DNA of 64,000 nucleotides from Loripinus fragilis (Eukaryota; Mollusca; Bivalvia; Lucinida; Lucinidae): assembly GCA_964019695.1 (NCBI GenBank), contig OZ026524.1:62441066-62505065 (forward strand). The letters are read 5' to 3'. Positions 21,561-32,585 of this stretch are shown here, piece by piece. The first letter of the stretch is position 1; each line of letters opens with the position of its first letter. Under the pieces are notes generated by a model. The model was not told where the DNA came from and did no database searches. It saw only the letters and a program-made list of their open reading frames with translations. The translations under genes were made by a program, and so were the position numbers.

Positions 21561-24300
21561 TTGGACTTTTTTAATATGAATTCATCATCAACAACAATGT
21601 ATTCATTATATTTTATTTATTTTTGGATAACATATATCCAAAAAGGATAAATTATATTTATCAAATCCTTCTTGATGTATGCTGTATTGTATCCTGCTAA
21701 TTTGTCAGGTTCGACAAATTTTTTGATGACGTCTTGCCATTTACTATCAGATTGAAGGAGCCTCCTAATCCATATTAATTTTAGTGCCTCAATAAATGTG
21801 GCAATGTTCACATTTTTAAGCCTCCCTCAAAATAAGCTGTGTCTTCTCAACGTTAATTTTTATATCTGATATATTTACAAAATCTTCAAGTTCTTTAAAC
21901 ATTAATTCAATGATTTTTCTGAGCCGTCAAAAACGCTTATGTATCATTTGCATATTGTGAAATTTTGTTCTCTGATTGGTTAATATGTATTCCTGTATTT
22001 TATTACTTGTATTAGTTTGTTATTTCTTACCTTATTTGATAAGAACTTGGCACAGAATATGAATATATATGGTGGCAGAGGATCACCTTGCTGACAGCCA
22101 CTACTAATTCAGAAAAAAGAAGATAGATTGCCATTTTGTATAACTGCTGATGATATTCCATTATAGAATATTTTTATCCATCTTAGATTTAATATCCAAA
22201 GTTAAGGAATTAAGTGTTTTTAAAATAAAGGACGAGGACAATAAATCAAAGCTTTGTCATAATATATTAGTAAAAGTAAACCTTGGATGTCATTCTGTTC
22301 AGTAATTTGTAACATGTCCTATACTAATTGTGTGTTTTCTCCTATATACCTTCCTTTTATAAAGCCTGTTTGGTCTTAAGAAATAATTTTATCAGTTACC
22401 TCTAATATTAACTGCATTGTTGCACGTTGCCTGATAAACGTTATCTATCTCATGGCATGTGCGATTATCAGGTCATGGTGACGTCGCACTTGTCGCTATT
22501 CGCTAGTTCGAAGAGTGAAACAATGGGCAAACTGATATATAGAATACCAGACTCGCGTCTTTTGATATCAAGTTTACCCGGTTCGGCTGTGAGAACTCAT
22601 GTTGAATCGCTCTGCAAGCCTCGCGATGTCAGCAAGCATTCCCAAAGCATTGCCTGGTAAACAAATCAAAGGACACTCACCTAGTAGTATCTATTTACTA
22701 ACACTAGTTTTATCCTGTTTGCTATTGTCCCAGACAACTATTTTATATACAGTATCCAAAAGAGTAAGAGGTCTCCATTTTTAAAAGATTTTTTTGGTTT
22801 ATTTTCTTTTGGTATACATTTTATTATGCCTTTGTTTTTGAGTTGTTGAAAGCTGACCTGTGCTGTAACCATAACTTACTGATCCGAGTACAAAGAATCC
22901 CAGTTCCTTCCAAAAAACCTTTAAACAGTCAGTCAAGAAACCAGAGAGTCCAGGACTTTTATCATTGTTCATATTTTTCAATGTTTTTAATATATTACTG
23001 TAAGATAGAAGTCCTTCTTATATTTCTGTTTCTCTCTCTGTCAGTTTGGTAACCAAATTACTGTAAATATATGTTTCCAAAATCAATAGTCTCAGACTGA
23101 TTTTCAAACTTATTTCTGTTTCTTTCAATATTGCATTTTGCTCCTTATCAATGTTCCATTATCAAGCTCTGATTCATTCAATGTTTAGTGATATAGAGGA
23201 TCTTACACTAGTGTTCATGTTTTATTGAGTTTATTAAATGGTTTTGAGAAAAGAGATAAAACGTAAGGTTTGTCGAGCATTTTATCTCTTTTTCATAACG
23301 AGTTTAATCTATTCAATAATACAGAAGCACGAATGTTATATTCTACTTATCACATGACATAGAAACATCTTAAAATCACTTTTTTAGCTTGAAAAAGTCC
23401 AGACTTTGCCACCTTTTACGCAACGTAATAATGGACGTCATTAAGTAACGTTAATAAATCTGTAAACCACTAGTGGTTTATCGATTTGTTACAGAGCGTC
23501 ATTTCACTCCCAGACGTGACGTCATTTGATAAAACGTTATAGTGTACTAGTCGACAGAAATATTTAGGTGTTTTTTTTCTCTTTTATCAATACGTTGGGT
23601 TCTTGATCTGATAATATGTCCTTTTAGATTTATTGCCTAATGTCATTTTATTTGATTTTTAAATTTTCAAGGTTTTTCGTATTGTTTTCGTTCAAATTAT
23701 TTTCCATTTCTGTTATTGATATTCAATTAATATAGTTTTCTTTTTTATTTCTCTCTTTTTGTTTATAACTTGAATATGAAATGGCTGTGCGCCTTAATTC
23801 CATTAGTAAGACATCTAAAAATAATTAATGGTCGTCTATAGTGAACTGAATTTCTTGATCTGGTTTATTCTTGATTTCTTCTAGGTTATATAAAGTATTT
23901 CATACTATCTCTTAATTTATTGTATATGTTTATCGATGATATTTGTCAGTGAGAAGAAAACTATTATGTTTCAAAAACGACTTCCCACATTTAGTGCCCA
24001 AATTGAAATTCAAGAGTGATCACAGAAAGATCTGATCAATATATCATATCCATTGTGCTTTATACTGCATTATATTTGCAGCAATCAAGATATAGTCTAG
24101 TCTAGCTTTTAAATGGTGTCTTCCTTCTCCATGTATATCTTTTTAATATAGGATATTTATCTCTGAATGAGTCTATCATGTAATAGGTGTCTACCATCTC
24201 TATAATCTTATCTCTAGCCTTGGGGTTATTAATGTGCTTATAGTTATAACAGTCCAAGATTATCGCGTATAATCTCCACATAAATAGTTTTTTCATTATC
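21560..24300 (-). pseudogene. L1/Tx1-like LINE ORF2, degenerate but colinear
   Basis: Read downward on the minus strand: an endonuclease tail (24296-24102: NNPKARDKIIEMVDTYYM, KRYTWRRKTPFKS), the start of the reverse transcriptase (22981-22799: NNDKSPGLSGFLTDCLKVFW, VSYGYSTGQLSTTQKQ), QTGFIKGRYIGENT (about 22370), LLLLIYYDKAL (about 22260), GCQQGDPLPPYIF (about 22090) and the C-terminal IEALKLIWIRRLL (about 21780). Motif A has Tyr in place of the catalytic Asp, and motif C reads YAND (21944-21955) rather than YADD. Numerous stops are present. The family is L1-like/Tx1 by motif pattern. Confidence 0.82.
23190..23550. repeat. Dispersed repeat, LINE-internal copy
   Basis: GAGGATCTTACACTAGTG ... 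AAGAGATAAAACGTAAGG ... GGACGTCATTA ... CCACTAGTGGTTTATCGAT matches 31480-31770 over about 300 bp and in part 21010-21250. It interrupts the LINE between its endonuclease and reverse transcriptase parts. It is probably a non-autonomous transposon. Confidence 0.6.
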
Positions 24301-24447
24301 TATCATGTCAATATGGTCTGGTCAATTTCGAGAAGACATTGGGTCATCATTATTCGGTCCATATAGATTCGTAAGAGTTAATCTTTGATCAAATATTGTC
24401 ATATTTAATATGAGCCGTGGCTTGATATTTCCAACATTTTGGTATGT

Positions 24448-24513
24448 GCGACCAGCAAAGGCTCAGACCAGCCTGCGCATACGCGCAGACTGATCAGAGC
24501 CTTTGTTAGTCGC
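24448..24513. repeat. GCGACCAGCAAAGGCTC-type hairpin
   Basis: GCGACCAGCAAAGGCTCAGA is mirrored by TGATCAGAGCCTTTGTTAGT and a final CGC around a CGCATACGCG loop. It belongs with the bivalve-type short hairpins found near 57700, 62460 and 63680. Confidence 0.65.
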
Positions 24514-24603
24514 TTGAGTATTCTTTGATTGCTGAGCTACTGACTGAACACCATTTGAAGTTTATAAGCTTAAAAGGATGCTGCAGAGGCTCATCCGAGT
24601 CTA

Positions 24604-25513
24604 CGAGGGTCATCCAATAAAGAATGAGACTTTCTTCATAGTATGAAAACCTGTATGTGCATTTAGTTAAAATTCACCATAGTGATAGTATGACATCTTA
24701 GCAATTCAGAAATATAAACAATATGTGATTGATTAGTTGCCATAGTAACGGGATGTTTTGTGGAAGGACTTGAAGACGCATGGCCACGTTTACATTATTT
24801 TTTGAATACCCACAGCTATTGAAAGTCTTTTATTTTCACTCATAGATAGAATGTAACCTCTTGATATAATTTCCTCTACTAAACAATCTTAGTGTTACAT
24901 AAAATGCTATGATAGATAACCAAATATGCATATCCTTTATTTTGGTTGCCTAGCAACCAATTTACTTGATTTTTTATAAACACACTACTTTGTGTTTCTA
25001 TGGAAACTATGTAGGTGAAGGATATCCCACAAAATGTTTCGTTATCTGCAGCTTATTGTTATTAAGTATACATGAACAGAACTATGTTCACTTTAATTGC
25101 CTTCGACTATTTGATATTAACTTTTAAAGTCTAGAGGTCAGGAAAAATACCAGATATTTCTTGAAAACTTGATTTTTTAAGCTTTGTTTCCATGGTAACG
25201 GCTCAAGAACTGACACATTACTTTCCTCTATTGGCCATAGACAGATTGCATGAGCATATATAATTACTAGTAGAAAAATAAACTTTACTTCTTAATCTGT
25301 TGCTATGGTAACCACCTATAGTGAGCCGGCCACGCATGTTTGCCCAATCTTCTAATGTTGCCTAGCAACAAAAGTTGGAACTTTGTAAAACGTCGAATAT
25401 GGTACATGTGAACAGCCAAAAAGACGAGCTAGCTTTGACAGAAATTTCATAAGCCTAGCATGTAAATTCACTGCGCTATAGAAAAAGTCTCATTCTTTAT
25501 TGGATGACCCTCG
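24604..25513. mobile_element. Non-autonomous mariner-type element, 910 bp
   Basis: The terminal inverted repeats CGAGGGTCATCCAATAAAG (24604) and their complement ending at 25513 match over about 38 bp with few differences. They are flanked by TA dinucleotides (24602-24603 and 25514-25515), the target duplication of the Tc1/mariner superfamily. No transposase frame exists. The interior carries six RFX X-box-like palindromes (24736-24749, 24944-24958, 24994-25007, 25186-25199, 25299-25312, 25357-25369). Confidence 0.88.
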
Positions 25514-25516
25514 TAC

Positions 25517-25887
25517 ACATGTCAAAACACCACATTGTTAGAAATCAAGTGTCATGGTTCATATGATAAAATTCCTTCCTCATCTATGACCTCTTAATGA
25601 ATACTCAATTCTACATCATAGTAAGATTGACAGTCTTACTGCTGTTGCGGTTGTTCTTATAGCAGGCAGAGAGTAAACAGTCTCGACGCTACCCAAAGTA
25701 TAATAACAAATTTTAACTGTTTCCTTGAGTCAAATAGTTCATCAGAACTACCAGAGACTGAGTTCACAGGCAGTAAAGGGGTCATAAGGTAGGAGTTGAT
25801 CCTTGCATACTCATGGAGACAAATTTTAAAACTGTCACTGTGCCATTCATAATCAAACTTATGAAACCTGCCAATATTCTTCTAAGC
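25517..25887 (-). pseudogene. Duplicated 3' end of the membrane-proximal exon
   Basis: This is a tandem copy, offset by about 406 bp, of the last part of the exon at 26063-26980. Translated on the minus strand it gives GRFHKFDYEWHSDSF, then TPLLPVNSVSGSSDELF and a terminal VIILWVASRLFTLCLL followed by a stop at the same place. The frame is kept but the upstream half is absent (homology stops near 25887). It could be an alternative last exon or an unused duplicate. Confidence 0.7.
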
Positions 25888-26062
25888 TTACCATGAGGCT
25901 GCACAGACTTGTCTGTGTCTTCACATGTCAAAATACCGCATTGTTTGAAATCACGTGTCATGGATCTTATAATAAAATGTCTTCCTAATCTATGACCTCT
26001 TTATGAATACTCAATTCTACATCCTAGTAAGAATGACAGTCTTACTGCTGTTGCAGTTATTC

Positions 26063-26980
26063 TTATAACAGGCAGAGAGTTAACAGTCTCAAAGCTACCC
26101 AAAGTATAATAACAACTTTTAACTGTTGTCTTGAATCAACTAACTGACCAGAACTACCAGAGAGTGGGTTCACAGGCAATAAAGGGGTAATAAGGTCGGA
26201 GTTGATCGCTGCATACTTATAGAGACAAATTTCAAAACTATCGCTGTGCCATTCATAATCAAACTTATGAAACCTGACAATATTTACTCCATTTTCAAGT
26301 AAAACCAAAGTGTCATTTTCAAATTTTGTGCTAAATTCTTTGCTGCTGAATCTGAGGTGGGGACAGAACGTAACACTATGGTATTGTAGAAGTGTTCTTT
26401 TGTCATCCACACAGGATCGTTTACCAACCCGCTTGTCATAAATCATGTTAAGAACTGAGGTTCTCCCTTCATCATTGTTCCACACGTATATTTCTGCATC
26501 AGTTTCATCCAAAGAATTACTGGCCCAGGAAATATTGAATAATTCAATAGTCATCAAATACCTCGCAGGAGTAGTATCCATGTATATATCGAAGAAATAA
26601 AGATGATGGTTTTCGTAATTGTGAATGATTTCAATTTCTCTCTCAGGCGGAATATCTAACAACATATAGACAACCAGTAATGTCACTTTCCCATTAGAAG
26701 CGATAGCTTTCTCAATATCTACAAACACAGAAAACTCCTGGATCACATCGGAATCTCCTTTTATTATTTGGGTAATTTGGTCTTCAAATTTAGCTAAGTT
26801 GGATGTTGTGTTCAGTTCGTGAAGGAACACGTACTCTGTACTTTTCCCACCACTGCCATTGTCTGGTTTAAATTGAAAATACAATTCAAGACAGTGACTG
26901 TCAGCCATATTTAAATCCTGTTTACAGATTCCTTCTGAAAAATGTCGACTTCTTTTGCAAAGAATTTCACGGCAAACACC
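26063..26980 (-). CDS. Membrane-proximal ectodomain exon of a molluscan SMB-type surface protein
   Basis: The frame is open from an acceptor (ttttttcag, exon begins at 26980) through GVCREILCKRSRHFSEGICK to a stop at 26063, about 305 codons. Residues show paired Cys near the start (CREILC), several N-glycosylation sequons (NGS, NTT, NIS, NDT), a TFCPHLRF segment and FHKFDYEWHSDSFEICLYKY. The C-terminus is PLSGSSGQLVDSRQQ followed by 19 mostly hydrophobic residues ending LTLCLL and a stop. I recall the same layout just before the 7TM domain of Cys-rich adhesion-type receptors in molluscs. Here the protein ends inside what would be the first helix, so it is either a GPI-anchored or single-pass variant, or the coding continues by splicing before the stop. 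Linkage to the upstream exons is by strand and order only. Confidence 0.6.
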   Translation of the reverse strand, partial: GVCREILCKRSRHFSEGICKQDLNMADSHCLELYFQFKPDNGSGGKSTEYVFLHELNTTSNLAKFEDQITQIIKGDSDVIQEFSVFVDIEKAIASNGKVTLLVVYMLLDIPPEREIEIIHNYENHHLYFFDIYMDTTPARYLMTIELFNISWASNSLDETDAEIYVWNNDEGRTSVLNMIYDKRVGKRSCVDDKRTLLQYHSVTFCPHLRFSSKEFSTKFENDTLVLLENGVNIVRFHKFDYEWHSDSFEICLYKYAAINSDLITPLLPVNPLSGSSGQLVDSRQQLKVVIILWVALRLLTLCLL

Positions 26981-28150
26981 CTGAAAAAATATATGTTTTT
27001 ATGTGAGTTGAGGGGTTGGGACCCTTTCTTTGTTACGTCGCAATATGTTAATATTGATTTGATTGTCTCCTCGTGATTATATACTATGCACAATAAGTTT
27101 AGCAATTTCTTATGTTTCGCATCTTTATGTGCTCATCTTTGCAATGACGAGAACAGGATCTTCGGCAAATGAGACCACGAATTTACAGACGCCATCCTTT
27201 AAATAGGCATTTGGTGAGATAAAGAATTGCAGAAAGGGTAAGTAAGCAAAATTCACATCCTTTGTAAGTAATGCTAAAATGATAAGCATGTGATTTTTTG
27301 TTTGGTGGTCTAACATCTTCCTAATGTATCATACGCCTATAAAAACTATTGGTTATGTGACAGATGTGATAGAGATTTCATGCTGAAAAAAAATCAGCTG
27401 TCATCAAAGACGTCAAAACGTAGTCATCATTTGGATTAAATTTCTTATGTTAATTCGCCTTTCAATTCAACAGAGACTCAGTTTACAAAGATGTCATAGG
27501 CTTACAATGTACAATGTAACTCATTTTGTGGTTGATTAAAACGTTAAGTTACTGTAAATGGTGCGACGCATTTCCGAGATAACGGTGACGTTAGATTTTA
27601 TCTTTCGGCTCGTGCTCTGTAGCCATGAACATTTGTCATTCAACATTATTTGTCTGAATGTGTTGGAAGGCTTCAAACAGTTTTACTTGTAAATGTGATT
27701 CAAGAAAAACGACTAGAAACACCGTTCAAAGGTGATAACGTAAAAACATTAATAAAACGCCAAATTGTGAAAAAAGGATCCTTTATTTCTCTGAGCAAAG
27801 TCAGAAAATAGCAACATTTGCTATGTGTTTTGGGTTTTCAGTGACCAAAAAATAGCTTGACAATGTTTTTGGCTTCCCTCAATGATCAGAAATACCCACG
27901 TTACCAGCTAGCCTTAAAATTTAACGTCACTTTAGCACGGCCGCTACGTTTGGTAATTCTGTATATTTTAATTGCCTGGAAATTCTTGTCAGATGATCGG
28001 CGTTTGTATTTTCATAACAGCAAATGAAACTTGAGATCTGATGTGGATTGGTTCATCATACAAAACAATTGCTAAACTTATTCTGCATAGTATATATTGG
28101 ATAAGTGAGAAAGCCTCCACGGGAGCTAATAATAGTTTTGTGTTTTGACA
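26911..28150 (-). other. Intron region with one possible additional exon
   Basis: A minus-strand frame at 27125-27316 (MLDHQTKNHMLIILALLTKD ... GVCKFVVSFAEDP) has moderate complexity and could be an exon of the same surface-protein gene. I find no clean splice donor for it. The remainder of the interval is AT-rich and unassigned. Confidence 0.3.
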
Positions 28151-28159
28151 AGAGCAGAA

Positions 28160-28510
28160 TCTAGGACGAAGCTTTGGCCAGTAAAATTAATTTGAGCACC
28201 CACCCACCATCACACACAACACCATTGGCTTTGGATGTTGTCTGTTCTAAGGCGGTGGCTTTGTTGATTATAGCTGCTCCCAATTGTTGTATTGGAGTTT
28301 TGTGTTTGTTTTGTTATGCGGTACTTAGTTTCGTTTATGGTTTGACAATTATTTCGCTGGGGAAGAGAGGGCTAGCTGCTTTAGTTTAATTGTCTTCCTG
28401 ATGCCTTGTGACCGTTAGCGTCCCGTATCTCTTCCTCGCAATGGCATGCGTTGGTCTGCAGTGTATGAATGTGGCATTCCCTTGTAATAATCACTTACTA
28501 TTTGGCGATT
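28160..28510 (+). repeat. Diverged inverted copy of the 15.9/17.2-kb repeat
   Basis: The region shares, in reverse complement, the CTAAGGCGGTGGCTTTGTTG, GGGGAAGAGAGGGCTAGCTG and CTTCCTCGCAATGGCATG blocks with 15905-16320 and 17219-17640. A plus-strand frame of 71 codons inside is a by-product. Confidence 0.55.
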
Positions 28511-28610
28511 AATTGTATTTGATTGAAATTCTATTTTATTTCATTAACATCAAATTAACAGTATCAATTGACCAAGATCTGACAGTAAGTTGAGTCGGAC
28601 CAGGCCTCCA

Positions 28611-28698
28611 GATAAGAGTTCGTATTGGAAACTGATTTTTTCCTATTTCTCAACCAAAGCATATGTTGTGGTTACTCAAAAGAACCGTCTCAATGAGT
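28611..28698 (-). mobile_element. Hairpin MITE family A, copy 5, cut at the minisatellite
   Basis: This reverse-oriented copy runs through CAACCAAAGCATATGTTGTG and ends in the middle of its palindrome (CTCAAAAGAACCGTCTCA, then ATGAG). The 22-bp minisatellite begins exactly there. The other half is absent on the far side of the array. Confidence 0.7.
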
Positions 28699-30436
28699 GA
28701 ATATGCGGATAATGTAGAGTAAATATGCAGATAGTGAAGAGTAAATATGCAGATAGTGAAGAGTAAATATGCAGATAGTGGAGAGTAAATATGCAGTTAG
28801 TAAAGAGTAAATATGCAGATAGTGAAGAATAAATGTACGAATAGTGAAGAGTAAATATGCAGATAGTGAAGAGTAAATATGCGGATAGTGAAAAGTAAAT
28901 ATGCGGATAGTGTAGAGTAAATGTACGAATAGTGAAGAGTAAATATGCAGATAGTCAAGAGTAAATATGCGGATAGTGTAGAGTAAATGTACGAATAGTG
29001 AACAGTAAATATGCAGATAGTCAAGAGTAAATATGCGCATATTGTAGAGTAAATATGCGGATAGTCAAGAATAAATATGCGGATAGTAAAGAGTAACTAT
29101 GCGGATAGTGAAGAGTAAATATGCGGATAGTGAAGAGTAAATATGCAGATAGTAACGAGTAAATATGCGGATAGTGAAGAGTAAATATGCAGATAGGGAA
29201 GAGTAAATATGCGGATAGTGAAGAGTAGATATGCGGATAGTGAAGAGTAGATATGCGGAAAGTGAAGAGTAAATATGCGGATAGTGAAGAGTAGATATGC
29301 GGATAGTGAAGAATAAATATGCAGATAGTGGAAAGTAAATATGCAGATAGGGAAGAGTAAATATGCAGATAGGGAAGAGTAGATATGCGGATAGAAAAGA
29401 GTAAATATGCAAATAGTGAAGAGTAAATATGCGGATAGTGAAGAGTAAATATGCGGATAGTAAAGAGTGAATATGCGTATATGTAAGAGTAAATATGCGG
29501 ATAGAAAAGAGTAAATATGCGGATAGTGAAGAGTAAATATGCGGATAGTGAAGAGTAAATATGCAGATAGGGAAGAGTAGATATGCGGGAAGTAAAGAGT
29601 AAATATGCGGATAGTAAAAGAGTAAAGATGCGGATAGTGAAGAGTAAATATGCGGATAGAAGAGTAAATATGCAGATAGTGAAGAGTAAATATGCAGATA
29701 GTGAAGAGTAAATATGCAGATAGTGAAGAGTAAATATGCAAATAGGGAAGAGTAGATATGCGGATAATAAAGAGTAAATATGCGGATAGTGAAGGGTAAA
29801 TATGCGGATAATGAAGAGTAACTATGCAGATAGTGAAGAGTAAATATGCGGATAGTAAAGAGTAAAGATGCGGATAGTGAAGAGTAAATATGCGGATAGT
29901 GAAGAGTAAATATGCAGATAGGGAAGAGTAGATAGGCGGATAGTGAAGAGTAAATATGCGGATAGTAAAGTGTAAATATGCGAATAGTGAAGAGTAGATA
30001 CGCGGATAGTGAAGAGTAAATATGCGGATAGTAAAGAGTAAAGATGCGGAAAGTGAAAAGTAAATATGCGGATAGTGAAGAGTAAATATGCGGATAGTGA
30101 AGAGTAAATATGCAGATAGTGAAGAGTAAATATGCAGATAGTGTAGAGTAACTATGCGGATAGTAAAGAGTAAATATGCGGATAGTGAAGAGTAAATATG
30201 CGGATAGTGAAGAGTAAATATGCAGATAGGGAAGAGTAGATATGCGGATAGTGAAGAGTAAAAATGCGGATAGTTAAGAGTAAAGATGCGGATAGTGAAG
30301 AGTAAATATGCGGATAGTAAAGAGTAAATATGCGGATAGTAAAGAGCAAAGATGCGGATAGTGAAAAGTAAATATGCGGATAGTGAAGAGTAAATATGCG
30401 GATAGTAAAGAGTAAATATGCGAATAGTGAAGAGTA
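28698..30436. repeat. 22-bp minisatellite, about 79 copies
   Basis: The unit AGTGAAGAGTAAATATGCGG plus AT (22 bp) repeats without interruption for 1.74 kb. The variants are mostly A/G swaps (GCAGAT/GCGGAT, GTAAAG/GTGAAG/GGGAAG) and a few one-base indels. Because 22 is not a multiple of 3 and the minus strand of the unit has no stop in any frame, minus-strand frames of up to 459 codons arise (29097-30476), reading repeats of FTIRIFTLHYPHIYSSLSAY. I regard these as non-coding by-products. Confidence 0.93.
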
Positions 30437-31470
30437 ATGACATTCTCTCTGTGCGTACATGCGTGTCTGTTTGCAAACAGAAGATAGAGGAATTTACGTT
30501 TACTATTGACAGATAGGCTTGATTAAGTCTTTAAAACTCAGATAAGACTGCAGGAGCACGTTCCACGTTATATTTAAAAAATGGCTTTTGTGGTACCCTT
30601 AGTCAGGTGTGGTACTTGATTGTATCGATCCCTGATCTTTGCCACCTTTCTTACTTTGTGCGAGTAATTGATATAAACAACGAGGGGCGGAGCCACCGAG
30701 TGGGTTTGTGTCAATTATGAGTACAAGCCATTTTCTAAATATTTTGTATCATGGCCAACCAGAAACAAGTATTTAAGGTTTCGACTCATTTAAATGGTCC
30801 ACCTGATCGGGTTTACGAAGACCCACGGATCAATTTTAGCCAATTTCCTGCTGAAGAGTTACCCCATTAAGCAATGGAAAAACGTTCACCTGAAAATGGC
30901 ATTTGTGTATGTCGCCTGCTGCCTATATGACTAATGTAAGTTAACGCAAACGGTGTGGACCCAATCAGACCGCTCTTGATCTGAATCCACACTGTCTGCC
31001 TCTACACATTAATAAGTCAATAGTATCAGCAAATATTTGCAGCAGAAGGCTTGAGTAGATGCAATTTTGCTGGCGCTATATGTGTTAACATTGTTTATGA
31101 AAAACAGGTGTCTGCGTCACAAATGATATCTTTCATGTACAGTAAGACTGGCATCAGTCCACTAAATATATATAATTACGTTTATAATTATATTTAACTA
31201 TGAAAAAAAATCATCGTCTTGAAATTATATCCTCTCTGATAGTCAAATTTAGTGGTCTCTGATGTCCAAGCCGAGAACTTCTTCTTCCAAGTAAAGTTAA
31301 TAAATTGCTTTCTTAGAGAGATTATCAGTTTTACTAAAAAAATTGACATTAGAGACTGGTGCCAGTCTAATGTACAGCGTAGTCTTACTAACTCTTTTTC
31401 CAGTTAGAGCACGGTCTATTTAGAGACATTACAAGTGAATGGAACTTTTATATCCGCCTACTGTCATATG
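30437..31470. other. Intronic DNA with small repeats
   Basis: The interval holds an inverted copy (about 30596-30641) of the GATCAGGAATCGATACAA block and a GATCTGG-type hairpin at 30946-30999 (GCAAACGGTGTGGACCCAAT / GATCTGAATCCACACTGT). A weak inverted repeat lies around 31140-31380. No gene is seen. Confidence 0.5.
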
Positions 31471-31479
31471 TGTGTTGTG

Positions 31480-31770
31480 TCATGTTTTAGTGAATTTGTT
31501 AAACGAACTGGGAAAAGAGATAAAATTCGAGGCTTAATAAATTCAATAATAGAGGATCACGAATGTTAGATTCTATTTTATCACAGGACATTAAAAGTAC
31601 TTAAAAATCGCATTTTTGTCGTGAAAAAATATAAGAGGGTGCCATATTTTACGTTACCTTATAATGGACGTCATTACGTAATGTTACTAAATATGAAATC
31701 CACTAGTGGTTATCGATTTTATTGCATGGCTATATATCACTCTTAAGTCACGAAGTCATATGATAAAATA
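31480..31770. repeat. Dispersed repeat, third copy
   Basis: The sequence contains GGAAAAGAGATAAAATTCGAGG, CACGAATGTTAGATTCTA, GGACGTCATTACGTAA and CCACTAGTGGTTATCGATTT, in the same order as 23190-23550. Confidence 0.6.
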
Positions 31771-31954
31771 AAGTATTTATCACTAATTGGCTAATAATTT
31801 CCATCCCTTTAGGTTCGTATTCATTTCAGAGATTGAGTTTCAACAGACGCAGATGCGACGTCGTAGCCGTCAGTGCTGTTGCTTCGATGTCGGCAATGTC
31901 ATCACGTTGTATTGACATTGAAGCGATGTTACCTTAACAACATGTGCCCGCTGT

Positions 31955-32505
31955 GGGAGATTTACGTTTGAGCGGATACGTAATACAAAAGAGCAGATTT
32001 ATTTTTACTAAGAGCGGAGAACCATATGGCAAAAGAGTTGATGTTTAAATCATTTAAATGAGCGAATTTTCCAGGTAAACACCAGACGCAGGGGGTGGAA
32101 CAATGATTCCTGGAATTGGGTTCATAAGTATAAAGATATGGGTGCTTGCTTTACTGATTTTATCTCAATCTTAAATATCCCTTGAAAATGAAATAATTTA
32201 ATCTCAGTGAAACCAAATTTCATGTATTTCATACTCAAAGGATATTTAATAGCGGGGAGGGGGAGCGAACCCCCTCTGGATCTGCCACTGTAATGCGCTC
32301 CCAATAACCTACAAAGCACTGAGCAATATTGCCAATTACAGGTAATGCAACTGAGTGAATACTAATTTAAAGGTCATTACCTGGAAATTCGCTCATTTGA
32401 ATGAATTATCCATCCGCTCTTTTCACTGTATGGTTCTCCGCTCATTTCATACTCCGTCACGGTATGATTTCAACTCAAACGTACTTCAACCCCTCTGGGA
32501 GTATC
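31955..32505. mobile_element. Palindromic element with a nested MITE
   Basis: The outer arms 31955-32073 and 32380-32505 are inverted repeats of each other (ACGTTTGAGC, AGCGGAGAACCATA, AAATGAGCGAATTTTCCAGG). The middle holds a second MITE (about 32080-32300), related to the element at 50063-50282 by a central AAATATCCC...TGAAATAATTT region and a GGGGGAGCGAACCCCCT end. Confidence 0.65.
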
Positions 32506-32585
32506 TTATGAACTGACCCCGAGAATATAAAACTTTTTCCATGCTCAACTCAACTGAGATTGACACTTATCCTGCTAATATACTG

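Noticed and set aside
29097..30476. 459-codon minus-strand open frame
   Set aside because: It is entirely a 22-bp tandem repeat lacking stops in all minus-strand frames. There is no domain, promoter or splice context.
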